64,000 nucleotides of DNA from JAEMQF01 sp963850525 (GTDB lineage: Bacteria > Pseudomonadota > Gammaproteobacteria > Burkholderiales > Burkholderiaceae_C), in NCBI GenBank assembly GCA_963850525.1, contig CAWKLQ010000001.1, positions 806,001 through 870,000 on the forward strand. The letters run 5' to 3'. How positions within the stretch are numbered: the stretch's first letter is position 1; every line of letters starts with the position of its first letter. The notes beneath the pieces were generated by a model that was not told the DNA's origin, ran no database searches, and was given only the letters and a program-made list of their open reading frames with translations. Position numbers and translations under genes: made by a program. Below are positions 36,743-45,913 of this stretch, in pieces.

Positions 36743-37708
36743 ATGCGATTCATCCTGTACCTGGCCACGCTGACCCTCGCCTGCCTGAGCAGCCCGCCGG
36801 CGCTGGCGCAGGCCTGGCCCAACAAGCCAATCAAGGTGATCGTCAATTTCCCCCCGGGCGGCGCTGCCGACCAACTGGCGCGCACCATCGGCGTGCCGCT
36901 GCAGGAGGCGCTGGGGCAGAACGTCGTGATCGAAAACCGCGCGGGCGCCGGCGGCAACCTGGGCGGCGACGCAGTCGCCAAGTCGCCCGCCGATGGCTAT
37001 ACGCTGCTCATGAGCTCGGGCGGCATGGTGTCGGTGAACCCGCACATCTACGCGAAGATGCCCTTCGATCCGGCCAAAGACATCGTGCCGGTGGCCGCCG
37101 CTGCACGCGTGCTCGTCTACCTGGTCGTGCGCAGCGAGAACCCGGTGACGAATTTCGCCGGCTTTCTTGCCGACCTGAAGGCGAACCCGGGCCGGCGCAG
37201 CTTCGGCTCGCCGGGCAACGGCAGCTCGCCGCACCTGTCGGCCGAAATGCTGAAGAGCCAGACCGGCACCTTTGCGGTTCACGTGCCGTACCGCGGCGCA
37301 GCGCCTGCGCTGACGGATCTGCTCGGTGGTCAGCTTGATTTCATCTTCGACCCCGGAATCGGCATCCCGCACATTCGCAGCGGCAAGCTGCGCCTGCTCG
37401 CCGTGGGCAGCCTGAAGCGCTCGCCGCTGTTCCCCGACGTACCCACGCTCGACGAGGTGGGGCTGAAAGGCTTCGACGCCGACACCGTGTTTGGCTTTTA
37501 CGCACCGGCCGGAACCCCAGTCGCAGTGGTCGAGCGCCTGAACGCGGAAATCAACCGCGCTCTGGGCACTCCAGCAGTGAAAGAGCGCATCAACGCGATC
37601 GGCGGCATCGCCGCGCCCATGACGCCGGCCGAGTTCGGCGCCAAGGCTGCAGAAGACTCGCAGCGCTTCGGCGCGATCATCCGCGAACGCAAAATCGTCG
37701 GCGACTGA
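36743..37708 (+). CDS. Bug/TctC-family periplasmic solute-binding protein
   Basis: This 321-aa secreted binding protein of the tripartite tricarboxylate receptor family has signal peptide MRFILYLATLTLACLSSPPALAQ, then the family motifs WPNKPIKVIVNFPPGGAADQLAR, ENRAGAGGNLGGDAVAK and PYRGAAPALTDLLGGQ. No TctA/TctB transporter genes are adjacent, as is common for the many orphan Bug proteins in Burkholderiales. TTGGAG at 36731 precedes the chosen ATG. Confidence 0.92.
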   Translation: MRFILYLATLTLACLSSPPALAQAWPNKPIKVIVNFPPGGAADQLARTIGVPLQEALGQNVVIENRAGAGGNLGGDAVAKSPADGYTLLMSSGGMVSVNPHIYAKMPFDPAKDIVPVAAAARVLVYLVVRSENPVTNFAGFLADLKANPGRRSFGSPGNGSSPHLSAEMLKSQTGTFAVHVPYRGAAPALTDLLGGQLDFIFDPGIGIPHIRSGKLRLLAVGSLKRSPLFPDVPTLDEVGLKGFDADTVFGFYAPAGTPVAVVERLNAEINRALGTPAVKERINAIGGIAAPMTPAEFGAKAAEDSQRFGAIIRERKIVGD

Positions 37709-37732
37709 GGCGCAACTCGGGCTGCGACTCAG
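37705..37732. terminator. Hairpin covering both stop codons of convergent genes
   Basis: CTGAGGCGCA pairs with TGCGACTCAG (one mismatch, loop of eight) and includes the stops of the Bug gene and of the outer-membrane gene. There is no T run, so termination by this hairpin alone is uncertain. Confidence 0.35.
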
Positions 37733-39456
37733 AAACTCGCCCGGGTCTTGACGAGGAACTGAAACTTCTTCACGTTGCTGTCGGAGTCGATCGGCGTCGC
37801 GATGTCGACATGCAGCACGTTGCTGAACGCGGCACGCGTATTGAAGATTCGCAGACCCAGGCCTGCACTGCGCAGCCACTCGGAGCTGCTGGTGTTGGGA
37901 CTGCTGCCACCCCAGGCACGGCCCGTGTCGATGTAGACGGCGGCGCCGATCCGAAACAACTGAAAGAAGTACAGGTCGGTGTAGACGCGCTCTTCGAAGG
38001 TGAACAGGGCGCGCCGATTTCCGCTCTGGTAGCGCAGCGGGTACCCGCGCAGGCCGTTGTCTCCGCCGAGCAGGAGCGCGTCAGCAGCGTCGGGTCTGGT
38101 CAGCATGTCGGCGCTGCCCGCAGCGTAGAACAGCCAGCGCGGACTTTGCGGCAGGTAGTACTGGCTCTGGCCGCCCAGGCGCTGGCGGCGCACGCCTGAG
38201 TCTGCATACTGGCCGCTGATCGAGGCCGAGGCGAGCAGTGTTTGCTCGGGCGCGGGCTCGAAGCCGCGCGACACCGAACCCGAATAGAGCCACGCGTTGT
38301 GGCTCGAGCCCAAGCCCGTGGTCGCCCACCCGAGCTGCGCCGTCGCCGCAAATCCGAGGGCGAAAAATTCGCTGCGCTCGATCAGGTTGCGGTTTCGCAG
38401 CTTCTCGAATCGGTCCTCGATGACTTGGACGCGAACAAACGGCGCGACGAGTTTTTCGTCCTGCGGCAACTGCGTCGGCGCGACGAGCCCCGGCTCCAAG
38501 GCGTAGGTGTCATGTTGCTGCGATGCGCCGATCGACGTGCGCCACACCCAGCCATCGACTCGTCCCTTGGACCAGCCTCCGAATGCCTCGGCGCGTTGGC
38601 TGCGATGGCGGTACTGGCTCGCGATGGCGCCGCCGTCATAAATCGCGTCGATCCGGTCGTCGCGCGACGCCGTGACGCCGGCGGCCCAGGTCGTGTCGAG
38701 CGCATAGAACGGGTGGGCGATCGTGCCCGCGTCGCGTTTGCCGTCGCTGTTTGTGGCGTGGCTGTAGCTCAGTGCGGTCCAGCCGCCGAACGCACGTTCG
38801 TTGGAGAACTGAAATTCGTTGCTGGACCGGTCGACGTTTTTCACCCGACCGTAGCTGAGCGAGACGCCGCTGCCCAGCAGGTTGTACTCGACCAGCTTGA
38901 GGCTGCTCGAATTGGCGCCACCGGTGCGCCCCGCACTGACGCTCAAGTCCAGCGTCCAGGTGTCGCGCGTCTGGACTTCGATGTCGGCGACGCCGTCGTG
39001 GTACGCGACGACGCGGATGTGCACGTCGTAGAGGTAACGCGTCTGGCGCAGCACGCGCTCGGTCTCGTCGATCACGCGGGCCGACAGCTTCTCGCCGCGC
39101 TTGAACAGCAGCGCACGCTCGATCACGCCGACCCGAGTCTGAATGTGCAAGGCGTTCGCCCAGCGAAACAGCAGCTTGTCTTCCTTGGGGTCGTCGGTAT
39201 CGAAAATGTCCCGAATCAGAATCCGAATCTCGCCGATCGTCGCGCCCAGCGCCTCGAGTTCGGACAGTGTCGGAATGGGCTGCGGCAGCGCCGGCATCGA
39301 AGCCTGAGTGGAGCCTTGCACGGCCTCATGCACGCCCTCATGCACGACCTCTTGCGCCAGCGCCGAGAACGACATGGGCAGCACCGCGGCGAGCAAGACA
39401 GTCGCTGCCCGCCGCATCAAACCGACGCGTCGATTGCAGGGAGACGAGGCTGTCAT
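37729..39456 (-). CDS. Omp85/BamA-like outer membrane beta-barrel protein
   Basis: This 575-aa protein has an N-terminal export signal (MRRAATVLLAAVLPMSFSALAQ from an inner ATG at 39417), about 110 residues fitting a POTRA-like region and a 16-strand-like barrel from about residue 185. The conserved LRGY loop motif appears around residue 465 (GGDNGLRGYPLRYQSG), and the last residue is phenylalanine, both marks of the Omp85/TamA/surface antigen group. It has fewer POTRA domains than BamA and no TamB or secreted partner nearby. The role is unknown. Confidence 0.8.
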   Translation of the reverse strand: MTASSPCNRRVGLMRRAATVLLAAVLPMSFSALAQEVVHEGVHEAVQGSTQASMPALPQPIPTLSELEALGATIGEIRILIRDIFDTDDPKEDKLLFRWANALHIQTRVGVIERALLFKRGEKLSARVIDETERVLRQTRYLYDVHIRVVAYHDGVADIEVQTRDTWTLDLSVSAGRTGGANSSSLKLVEYNLLGSGVSLSYGRVKNVDRSSNEFQFSNERAFGGWTALSYSHATNSDGKRDAGTIAHPFYALDTTWAAGVTASRDDRIDAIYDGGAIASQYRHRSQRAEAFGGWSKGRVDGWVWRTSIGASQQHDTYALEPGLVAPTQLPQDEKLVAPFVRVQVIEDRFEKLRNRNLIERSEFFALGFAATAQLGWATTGLGSSHNAWLYSGSVSRGFEPAPEQTLLASASISGQYADSGVRRQRLGGQSQYYLPQSPRWLFYAAGSADMLTRPDAADALLLGGDNGLRGYPLRYQSGNRRALFTFEERVYTDLYFFQLFRIGAAVYIDTGRAWGGSSPNTSSSEWLRSAGLGLRIFNTRAAFSNVLHVDIATPIDSDSNVKKFQFLVKTRASF

Positions 39457-39540
39457 TCGGTTCCTGAGCGCGGTGCTGAGTCCGCGGCGCAGCGATGGCT
39501 AGTGTCGCAGCAAGACACGTCGGCTAAACTTGCGCGCCCC

Positions 39541-39631
39541 GGAGAGGTGGATGAGCGGTTTAAGTCGCACGCCTGGAAAGCGTGTGGGGGCTAATAACCC
39601 CCCGCGGGTTCGAATCCCGCCCTCTCCGCCA
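39541..39631 (+). tRNA. tRNA-Ser (anticodon GGA)
   Basis: The 91-base gene has acceptor arms GGAGAGG and CCTCTCC, the anticodon loop CTGGAAA giving GGA, a long variable arm as expected for serine tRNA, the T-loop GGTTCGAATCC, discriminator G and an encoded CCA at 39629-39631. It reads UCC and UCU codons. The GC-rich GCGCGCCCC just before it resembles a stringent-type discriminator region. No integrase or duplicated end is nearby. Confidence 0.97.
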
Positions 39632-39643
39632 GTACGGTAAGAG

Positions 39644-40378
39644 CTACAAGGTGCGCCGCAGCGCCTCGAAGAACAGTATCGACTGCAGGCGCTCGCCCAT
39701 GCCTTGATCCAAAACAAGCTTGGCCATCGCCGGGGCCACCGGCGCGAGCGGGCGCCCGGTGGACTGGGCGAGGATTTGCACGCCGCAGGCGCGCTCCAGG
39801 TAGTACAGGTCGTCATAGGCGTAAGCCATGCTTTCGCCGCACACGACGACGCCGTGATTGCCGAGGAACACGACGTCGGCGCCTTGCATCGCGCGGGCGA
39901 TGCGTTCGCCCTCCGAGTTGTCCAGCGCCAGGCCGTTGTAGTTCGGATCGATGGCGACGCGCCCGTGAAAGCGCATCGCCGTCTGCGACAGCGTCGTGTC
40001 CAGGGCCCGGTCCACCGTCAGCGTCAGCGCGGTGGCGCTGGGCATGTGGGTGTGCAGCACGCACGCCTTGCCGGCGATGCGGTGGATCGCGGCGTGGATG
40101 AACATCGCCGTCGGCTCGATTTCGTGGCGCCCGGCGAGTTTGTTGCCGTGCGCGTCGATGAGCACGATGTCGTCGGCGCCGACTTCGCTCCAGAGCAACC
40201 CGCGCGGGTTCAGCAGGAAGCGCCCCGAGGCGTCGGGCAATTCGACGCTGAAATGGTTGCACACGCCCTCACTCAGACCGTGGCGGGCGGCGGCGCGCAG
40301 CGCCAGCGCCAAGTCGGCGCGCAGGCCTTGCACGGTGGGCGAGGCGAAATCGGCGTCGTGCGGGTTGCGAATTTCCAT
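39644..40378 (-). CDS. Class II aldolase/adducin family protein
   Basis: This 244-aa protein of the class II aldolase/epimerase group has ARHGLSEGVCNHFSVELP at the substrate side, zinc-binding histidines in HTHMPSATAL and GNHGVVV, and NPRGLLWSEV. Family members act on sugar phosphates or keto acids, and the exact substrate is open. AAGGAG with eight bases spacing fixes the ATG at 40378. It stands alone behind glgA. Confidence 0.88.
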   Translation of the reverse strand: MEIRNPHDADFASPTVQGLRADLALALRAAARHGLSEGVCNHFSVELPDASGRFLLNPRGLLWSEVGADDIVLIDAHGNKLAGRHEIEPTAMFIHAAIHRIAGKACVLHTHMPSATALTLTVDRALDTTLSQTAMRFHGRVAIDPNYNGLALDNSEGERIARAMQGADVVFLGNHGVVVCGESMAYAYDDLYYLERACGVQILAQSTGRPLAPVAPAMAKLVLDQGMGERLQSILFFEALRRTL

Positions 40379-40404
40379 GAGTGAACTCCTTGCGGTGGCA
40401 GGCA

Positions 40405-40436
40405 GCGCCGGCGCTGCGTCGTCGTTGCGCCGGCGC
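40405..40436. promoter_or_regulatory. Direct repeat of a perfect palindrome upstream of the aldolase gene
   Basis: GCGCCGGCGC, followed by TGCG, occurs at 40405-40414 and again at 40427-40436, 22 bases apart, about two helical turns. It lies between the glgA stop and the aldolase start and could be an operator. In so GC-rich a genome chance is not excluded. Confidence 0.3.
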
Positions 40437-40501
40437 TGCGCCAGCACCGCGTCGGTCAATCGATCACTGGAACTGCAAGTATCGCCCGTCGGCCGACGGC
40501 G

Positions 40502-41992
40502 CTATGTCGCTGGGTTGAGACCGGGTTCAGCCGCCGCGGCTGGCGGCGCCAACATGTCACGGTACAGCGCCAGGTACTTGGCGGCCGCCTCGTTCCACGA
40601 GAAGTCCTGCGCCATGCCGCGTTGCATCAGTTGGCGCCACAGCTCGGGCGACCGGTAGGCGAGCACGGCGCGTTGCAGCGCCACCTCCAGCGCCGCAGGC
40701 GTGGCCGCGTCGAAGCTGAAACCCGTCGCAACGTCGTCGCTCAAAGCCCGCGGCGTCGCGTCAACCACCGTATCGGCCAGGCCGCCGACGCGGCGCACGA
40801 CCGGCACGCTGCCGTAGCGCAGCGCGTAGAGCTGCGTCAGACCGCAGGGTTCGAAGCGTGACGGCACGAGCAAGGCATCGGCGCCCGCAATCACGCGGTG
40901 CGCCGTGATTTCGTCGTAGCCGATGCGCACCGCCACCTGGCCCGGGTGCGCCTTCGCCGCAGCGCTGAACGCCGCTTCGAGTGCGGCGTCGCCGCTGCCC
41001 TGCAGGCAGAGCTGGGCGCCCAGCCGAATGAGCGTGGGCAAGGCAGCGAGAACCAGGTCCAGGCCTTTTTGGCCGCTGAGCCGGCTCACCACACCAAAAA
41101 GCGGCGCGTCGTCCAGCGCCTGCAGGCCGAATTCGGCGCGCAGTGCGGCGCGGCACGCCGCCTTGCCGGACATGTCGAGCGCCGAATAGCGGGACGCCAA
41201 CGCGGCGTCGGTCTGCGGGTCCCAGAAATCGCTGTCCACGCCGTTCAGGATTCCCGAGACGTCGCCGACCCGGCTGCGCAGCACCCCGTCCAGGCCGCAG
41301 CCGAATTCATGGGTTGCGATTTCGGTCGCGTAAGTCGGGCTCACCGTCGTGATGCGCCGCGCGTACTTGAGTCCAGCCTTCATGAACGAGATGCGGCCGT
41401 GGTACTCGATGCCGTGTGACGCCCAGATCGCGGAGGGCAGACCGAGCGCGGAAAAGTCGCCCGGCGCGAACAGGCCCTGATACGCCAGGTTGTGCACGGT
41501 GAAGACGCTCGGCGCCGACGTTCCGGGGTGCGCTGCCATGTAGGCGCACGTCATCGCCGCGTGCCAGTCGTGGGCGTGCACGATTTGCGGCGTCCACGCC
41601 GCGTCGATCTCGCCCGCCGCGAGGTGCGCAGCGACCCAGCCGAGCAGGGCAAAGCGCTGCAGGTTGTCGCCCCACTCCACGCCGTGCTCGTTCTCGTAAG
41701 GGCCGCCGCCGCGGCGGTAGAGGTAGGGCGAGTCGATGACGTAGACGGGCACCTGGCTGAACGGCAGCTGACCGCGGCGCACGCTGACGCGCAGCGCGCC
41801 GAACGCCGGACCGACCTCGCAGACGGTGCGCTGATGCAGCACCGCGTCGAGAATCGGCGGCAAGCCCGGCAAGAGCAGGCGCACGTCAGCGCCGGCGCTG
41901 ATCAACGCGCGCGGCAGAGACCCTACGACGTCGGCAAGGCCTCCGGTCTTGACGAGCGGAAAGATTTCGGCCGCGACGTGCAGGACTCTCAT
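40502..41992 (-). CDS. glgA: Glycogen synthase GlgA
   Basis: GlgA transfers glucose from ADP-glucose to glucan. The 496-aa GT5 enzyme has the ADP-glucose loop KTGGL at residues 15-19, HAHDWHAAMTCAYMA, the C-terminal SRLSGQKGLDL and PSRFEPCGLTQLYALRYGSVPVVRRVGGL. The ATG at 41992 overlaps the glgC stop (ATGA). Together they form a two-gene synthesis operon. Confidence 0.96.
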   Translation of the reverse strand: MRVLHVAAEIFPLVKTGGLADVVGSLPRALISAGADVRLLLPGLPPILDAVLHQRTVCEVGPAFGALRVSVRRGQLPFSQVPVYVIDSPYLYRRGGGPYENEHGVEWGDNLQRFALLGWVAAHLAAGEIDAAWTPQIVHAHDWHAAMTCAYMAAHPGTSAPSVFTVHNLAYQGLFAPGDFSALGLPSAIWASHGIEYHGRISFMKAGLKYARRITTVSPTYATEIATHEFGCGLDGVLRSRVGDVSGILNGVDSDFWDPQTDAALASRYSALDMSGKAACRAALRAEFGLQALDDAPLFGVVSRLSGQKGLDLVLAALPTLIRLGAQLCLQGSGDAALEAAFSAAAKAHPGQVAVRIGYDEITAHRVIAGADALLVPSRFEPCGLTQLYALRYGSVPVVRRVGGLADTVVDATPRALSDDVATGFSFDAATPAALEVALQRAVLAYRSPELWRQLMQRGMAQDFSWNEAAAKYLALYRDMLAPPAAAAEPGLNPAT

Positions 41993-43263
41993 GAGGCGCG
42001 GGTCAAACGCGCCAGCATGTCGCGCGTCACCAGCGTGATGCCGTTCTCGCTGCGCTCGAAGCGCGCCGCATCGGCTTCGGGGTCTTCGCCGATCACCATG
42101 CCGTCGGGAATTTCGCAACCGTGATCGATCACGGTCCGGTGCAGGCGCACGCCGCGCCCGACTTGAACGTCGGGCAACAGCACCGACCAGTTGACGCTCG
42201 CGTAGGAATGCACACGCACGCTGGAGAACAGCACGGAGCGGAACACATGGCCGGAAATGATGGACCCGCCCGAAACCATGGACTCCACCGCCATGCCGCG
42301 CCGCGCATCGGTGTTGTGCACGAACTTGGCGGGAGGAAGCTGCGGCTGGTAAGTCCAGATCGGCCAGTTCGTGTCGTACAGGTTGAGCAGCGGCACCGTC
42401 GCGGTGAGGTCGATGTTGGCGTCCCAGTAGGCGTCTATCGTTCCCACGTCGCGCCAATACGGTTCTTCGTCGGGCTTGGTGCCCACACAACTCAGGGTGA
42501 ACGGGTGCGCCGACGCGTTGCCGCCGCGCACCAGCTTGGGAATGATGTCTTTGCCGAAGTCATGGCTCGAGTCAGGGTCGGCGATGTCGCGCGCGAGCTC
42601 GTCGTACAGGAAGCCCGAGTTGAAGACGTAGATGCCCATGCTCGCCAGCGCCTTGTCGGGTTGCCCGGGCATGGCGGGCGGGTCGGCAGGCTTTTCGACG
42701 AAGTCCAGGATCTTCCATTGCTCGTCCACTGCCATCACGCCGAAAGCGCTCGCCTGGGCGCGCGGCACGGCAATGCAGCCGACCGTGCAAGGGCGGCCCT
42801 TGGCGACGTGATCGGCGAGCATCAGCGAGTAGTTCATCTTGTAGACATGGTCGCCGGCGAGCACGACGATGTAGTCGGCCTGGTAGCCCTCCAGGATGTC
42901 GACGTTCTGGTACACCGCGTCGGCCGTGCCGCGGTACCAATGTTCTTCGTCGGTGCGCTGCTGGGCCGGCAGCAGGTCGATGAACTCATTCATCTCGCCG
43001 CGCAAGAACGCCCAGCCGCGCTGCAGATGGCGCAGCAGGCTGTGCGATTTGTACTGGGTGATGACGCCGATGCGGCGGATTCCCGAGTTCAGGCAGTTCG
43101 ACAGCGCGAAGTCGATGATGCGGAACTTGCCGCCGAAGTAGACCGCGGGCTTGGCGCGCCGGTCGGTCAGGTTCTTCAAGCGGCTGCCGCGGCCGCCGGC
43201 GAGCACCAGGGCGACGATGCGCTTGCGCCGGTCGACTCTCAGCGACGGATCTTTGCTGTCCAT
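41989..43263 (-). CDS. glgC: Glucose-1-phosphate adenylyltransferase GlgC
   Basis: GlgC makes ADP-glucose. The 424-aa protein carries LVLAGGRGSRLKNLTDRRAKPAVYFGGK (nucleotide loop and allosteric lysine), WYRGTADAVYQN, FVEKP and a left-handed helix C-terminal domain. The ATG at 43263 is the family start, with GGGA upstream. It is divergent from glgP across about 200 bases that should hold promoters for both directions. No strong hexamer pair is evident there. Confidence 0.96.
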   Translation of the reverse strand: MDSKDPSLRVDRRKRIVALVLAGGRGSRLKNLTDRRAKPAVYFGGKFRIIDFALSNCLNSGIRRIGVITQYKSHSLLRHLQRGWAFLRGEMNEFIDLLPAQQRTDEEHWYRGTADAVYQNVDILEGYQADYIVVLAGDHVYKMNYSLMLADHVAKGRPCTVGCIAVPRAQASAFGVMAVDEQWKILDFVEKPADPPAMPGQPDKALASMGIYVFNSGFLYDELARDIADPDSSHDFGKDIIPKLVRGGNASAHPFTLSCVGTKPDEEPYWRDVGTIDAYWDANIDLTATVPLLNLYDTNWPIWTYQPQLPPAKFVHNTDARRGMAVESMVSGGSIISGHVFRSVLFSSVRVHSYASVNWSVLLPDVQVGRGVRLHRTVIDHGCEIPDGMVIGEDPEADAARFERSENGITLVTRDMLARLTRAS

Positions 43264-43464
43264 GGTGTTCCCATCCCGAAGTCTTGGTACCTGCTGCCGA
43301 CATTTTGGCGCGAAACGGTTGAACGTCGCGCTTGGCCTGGCGCTCACGCCAAGACGGCAATGGCGTGGTTGTACATTGCGGGGCTCGCGAAAGGGCGCGC
43401 GCGACGAAATAATCAACGCCCGGTCCAACGATCAGACTGCCCAGCTTCGGAAAAGGAACGCCCG

Positions 43465-45891
43465 GTGAGCCCTGTATCCCCATCGACCCCGATCGCCGCG
43501 GCGATCGACGAGCACCTGCTGCAGACCGTCGGCGCGAACCCCGCGCAGGCGACCTCCACCGAAATCATGCAGGCGGTGTCGCAAGTGGCGCGCGAGCAGT
43601 TGTCCAGACGCTGGGTCGCGACGCAAACCCTGGAGCGCAACGCCAAGGCGCGCCGCGTCTACTACCTGTCCATGGAATTTCTCATGGGCCGCACGCTGGG
43701 CAACGCGCTCGGCGCGCTCGACCTGAACGAGGCCGCAGCGTTAGGTGTGGCCGCCCACGCGAAACGCCTGGAAGACGTTGCCGATTCGGAGCCCGACGCG
43801 GCTTTGGGCAATGGCGGCCTGGGGCGCCTGGCGGCGTGTTTCCTCGATTCGATGGCCACGCTCGGACTGCCCTCCTTCGGCTACGGCATCCGCTACGAGT
43901 ACGGCATGTTCGCGCAAGAAATCCAGAACGGCTGCCAGGTCGAGTACCCCGACCCCTGGCTGGAAAACGGCACGGCCTGGGAATTTCCACGCAGTGGCCT
44001 GACCTACCCGGTGCGCTTTGGAGGCTGGGTCGAGCACAGCGCCGGCAAAGCGGTTTGGCGCGCCGCCGGTGAAGTCGCGGCGAAGGCGTGCGACATGGTG
44101 ATTCCCGGCCACGGCACGGCAAAGGTCAGCACCTTGCGGCTGTGGAAAGCGCAGGCGCCTGCGCACATCGACTTGCACGCGTTCAACACGGGCGACTACG
44201 CGCGCGCCGCCGGAATCAAGAACGAATACGAAAACATCTCCTGGGTGCTCTACCCGAACGACAGCACGCCCGCCGGGCGCGAGCTGCGCCTGCGCCAGGA
44301 GTATTTTTTCGTCGCCGCGTCGCTGCAGGACATCGTCTCGCGCCATCTCGAAGAGCACGCGTCGCTGGCAAACCTCGCCGACAAGGTCGCGATCCACCTG
44401 AACGACACGCACCCTGCCATCGGCGTCGCCGAACTGATGCGCTTGCTCTGCGACGAACACGGCCTCGCGTGGGAGCCGGCGTGGGCGATGTGCCAGCGCA
44501 TCTTCTCGTACACGAATCACACGCTGATGCCCGAGGCGCTCGAGACCTGGCCGGTGGGGCTGATCCAGCACGTCTTGCCGCGCCATCTCGAGATCATTTT
44601 CCGCATCAACCAGGAGATGCTCGACTACGCCGCCGCGCAGTGCCCTGGCGACCTGGGCCTGCTGTCGCGGATTTCATTGATCGACGAGAACGGCGAGCGG
44701 CGCGTGCGCATGGCGCATTTGTCGGTGGTGGGCAGCCACAAGGTGAACGGCGTCTCGGCGCTGCACTCCGAGCTGCTCGTGAAAACAATATTTTCCGACT
44801 TCGCAAGCCTGTGGCCGGAGCGCTTCGTCAACATGACGAATGGCGTCACGCCGCGGCGCTGGCTGGCGCAAGCCAATCCAGGGCTGGCCGGCTTGTTGGA
44901 CCGCACCCTGGGCAAGGCGTGGCGGCTCGACCTCGACCAGCTCAAGCGCTTGAAGGAAAACCAGGGCAGCGGCGACTTTCGCGACGAGTTCCTGCGCATC
45001 AAGCGCGCCAACAAACTGCGCCTGGCCGAGCATGTGAAGCGCACCACCGGGGTGCTGCTCGACCCGCAAAGCCTGTTCGACGTGCAGGTCAAGCGCATCC
45101 ATGAGTACAAGCGCCAGTTGCTCAACGTGCTGCACGTCGTGACGCGCTACCAGGCGATCCTGGCGAACCCGAACGCGCCGTGGGTGGCGCGCAGCATCGT
45201 TTTCGCCGGCAAGGCGGCGTCGAGCTATCACATGGCCAAGACCATCATCCGGCTGATCCACGACGTCGGCCAGGTCGTGAACAACGACGCCCGCATCGCC
45301 GGGCGCCTGAAGGTCGCGTTCATTCCGAACTACGGCGTTTCGGTGGCCGAAGTCATCATGCCCGGCGCGGACCTGTCGGAGCAAATCTCGACGGCGGGCA
45401 CCGAGGCCTCAGGCACCGGCAACATGAAACTCGCGCTGAACGGCGCGCTCACCATCGGCACCGACGACGGCGCGAACATCGAGATTCGGCAGAACGTGGG
45501 CGACGAGAACATTTTCATCTTCGGCCTGCGCACTCCCGAAGTCGCCGCGCTGCGCAGGAGCGGCTACCAGCCGATGCGTCTGTACGAGAACAACGCCACG
45601 CTGAAGGCCGTGCTCGACGCGATCGGCAGCGGCGCTTTCAGCGCGGACGAGCCCACGCGCTACCGGGGTCTCGTCGACTCGCTGCTGTGGGGCGGCGACC
45701 ACTACCTGCTGCTCGCCGACTACGACGCCTATGTGCACACGCAAAACCGCGTCGACGAGCTGTTCCGCACGCCGGCACAGTGGGCGTCGCGCGCGATCGC
45801 CAACGTCGCCGGGATGGGCAGCTTCTCGTCGGACCGCACGATTCGCGACTACGCGAAGCTGATCTGGAACGTCGAGCCGCTCGGCCGCTGA
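43465..45891 (+). CDS. glgP: Glycogen/starch/alpha-glucan phosphorylase GlgP
   Basis: GlgP releases glucose-1-phosphate from glucan. The 808-aa GT35 enzyme has YYLSMEFLMGR, the AALGNGGLGRLAACFLDS segment and the PLP lysine K655 in TEASGTGNMKLALNG. The GTG at 43465 is chosen because AAGGA at 43453-43457 stands seven bases before it and the family N-terminus begins there. glgX follows by 22 bases. Confidence 0.96.
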   Translation: MSPVSPSTPIAAAIDEHLLQTVGANPAQATSTEIMQAVSQVAREQLSRRWVATQTLERNAKARRVYYLSMEFLMGRTLGNALGALDLNEAAALGVAAHAKRLEDVADSEPDAALGNGGLGRLAACFLDSMATLGLPSFGYGIRYEYGMFAQEIQNGCQVEYPDPWLENGTAWEFPRSGLTYPVRFGGWVEHSAGKAVWRAAGEVAAKACDMVIPGHGTAKVSTLRLWKAQAPAHIDLHAFNTGDYARAAGIKNEYENISWVLYPNDSTPAGRELRLRQEYFFVAASLQDIVSRHLEEHASLANLADKVAIHLNDTHPAIGVAELMRLLCDEHGLAWEPAWAMCQRIFSYTNHTLMPEALETWPVGLIQHVLPRHLEIIFRINQEMLDYAAAQCPGDLGLLSRISLIDENGERRVRMAHLSVVGSHKVNGVSALHSELLVKTIFSDFASLWPERFVNMTNGVTPRRWLAQANPGLAGLLDRTLGKAWRLDLDQLKRLKENQGSGDFRDEFLRIKRANKLRLAEHVKRTTGVLLDPQSLFDVQVKRIHEYKRQLLNVLHVVTRYQAILANPNAPWVARSIVFAGKAASSYHMAKTIIRLIHDVGQVVNNDARIAGRLKVAFIPNYGVSVAEVIMPGADLSEQISTAGTEASGTGNMKLALNGALTIGTDDGANIEIRQNVGDENIFIFGLRTPEVAALRRSGYQPMRLYENNATLKAVLDAIGSGAFSADEPTRYRGLVDSLLWGGDHYLLLADYDAYVHTQNRVDELFRTPAQWASRAIANVAGMGSFSSDRTIRDYAKLIWNVEPLGR

Positions 45892-45913
45892 CGCTGGCCC
45901 GGCCTGAACAGGC

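Noticed and set aside
39541..39631. tRNA-Ser as an integration site of a genomic island
   Set aside because: No integrase, no second copy of the tRNA end and no compositional break were seen on either side.
43264..43464. Bidirectional glg promoter
   Set aside because: A TACATT at 43372-43377 could be a -10 site, but no acceptable -35 hexamer lies at the right distance, so it is not listed as a feature.
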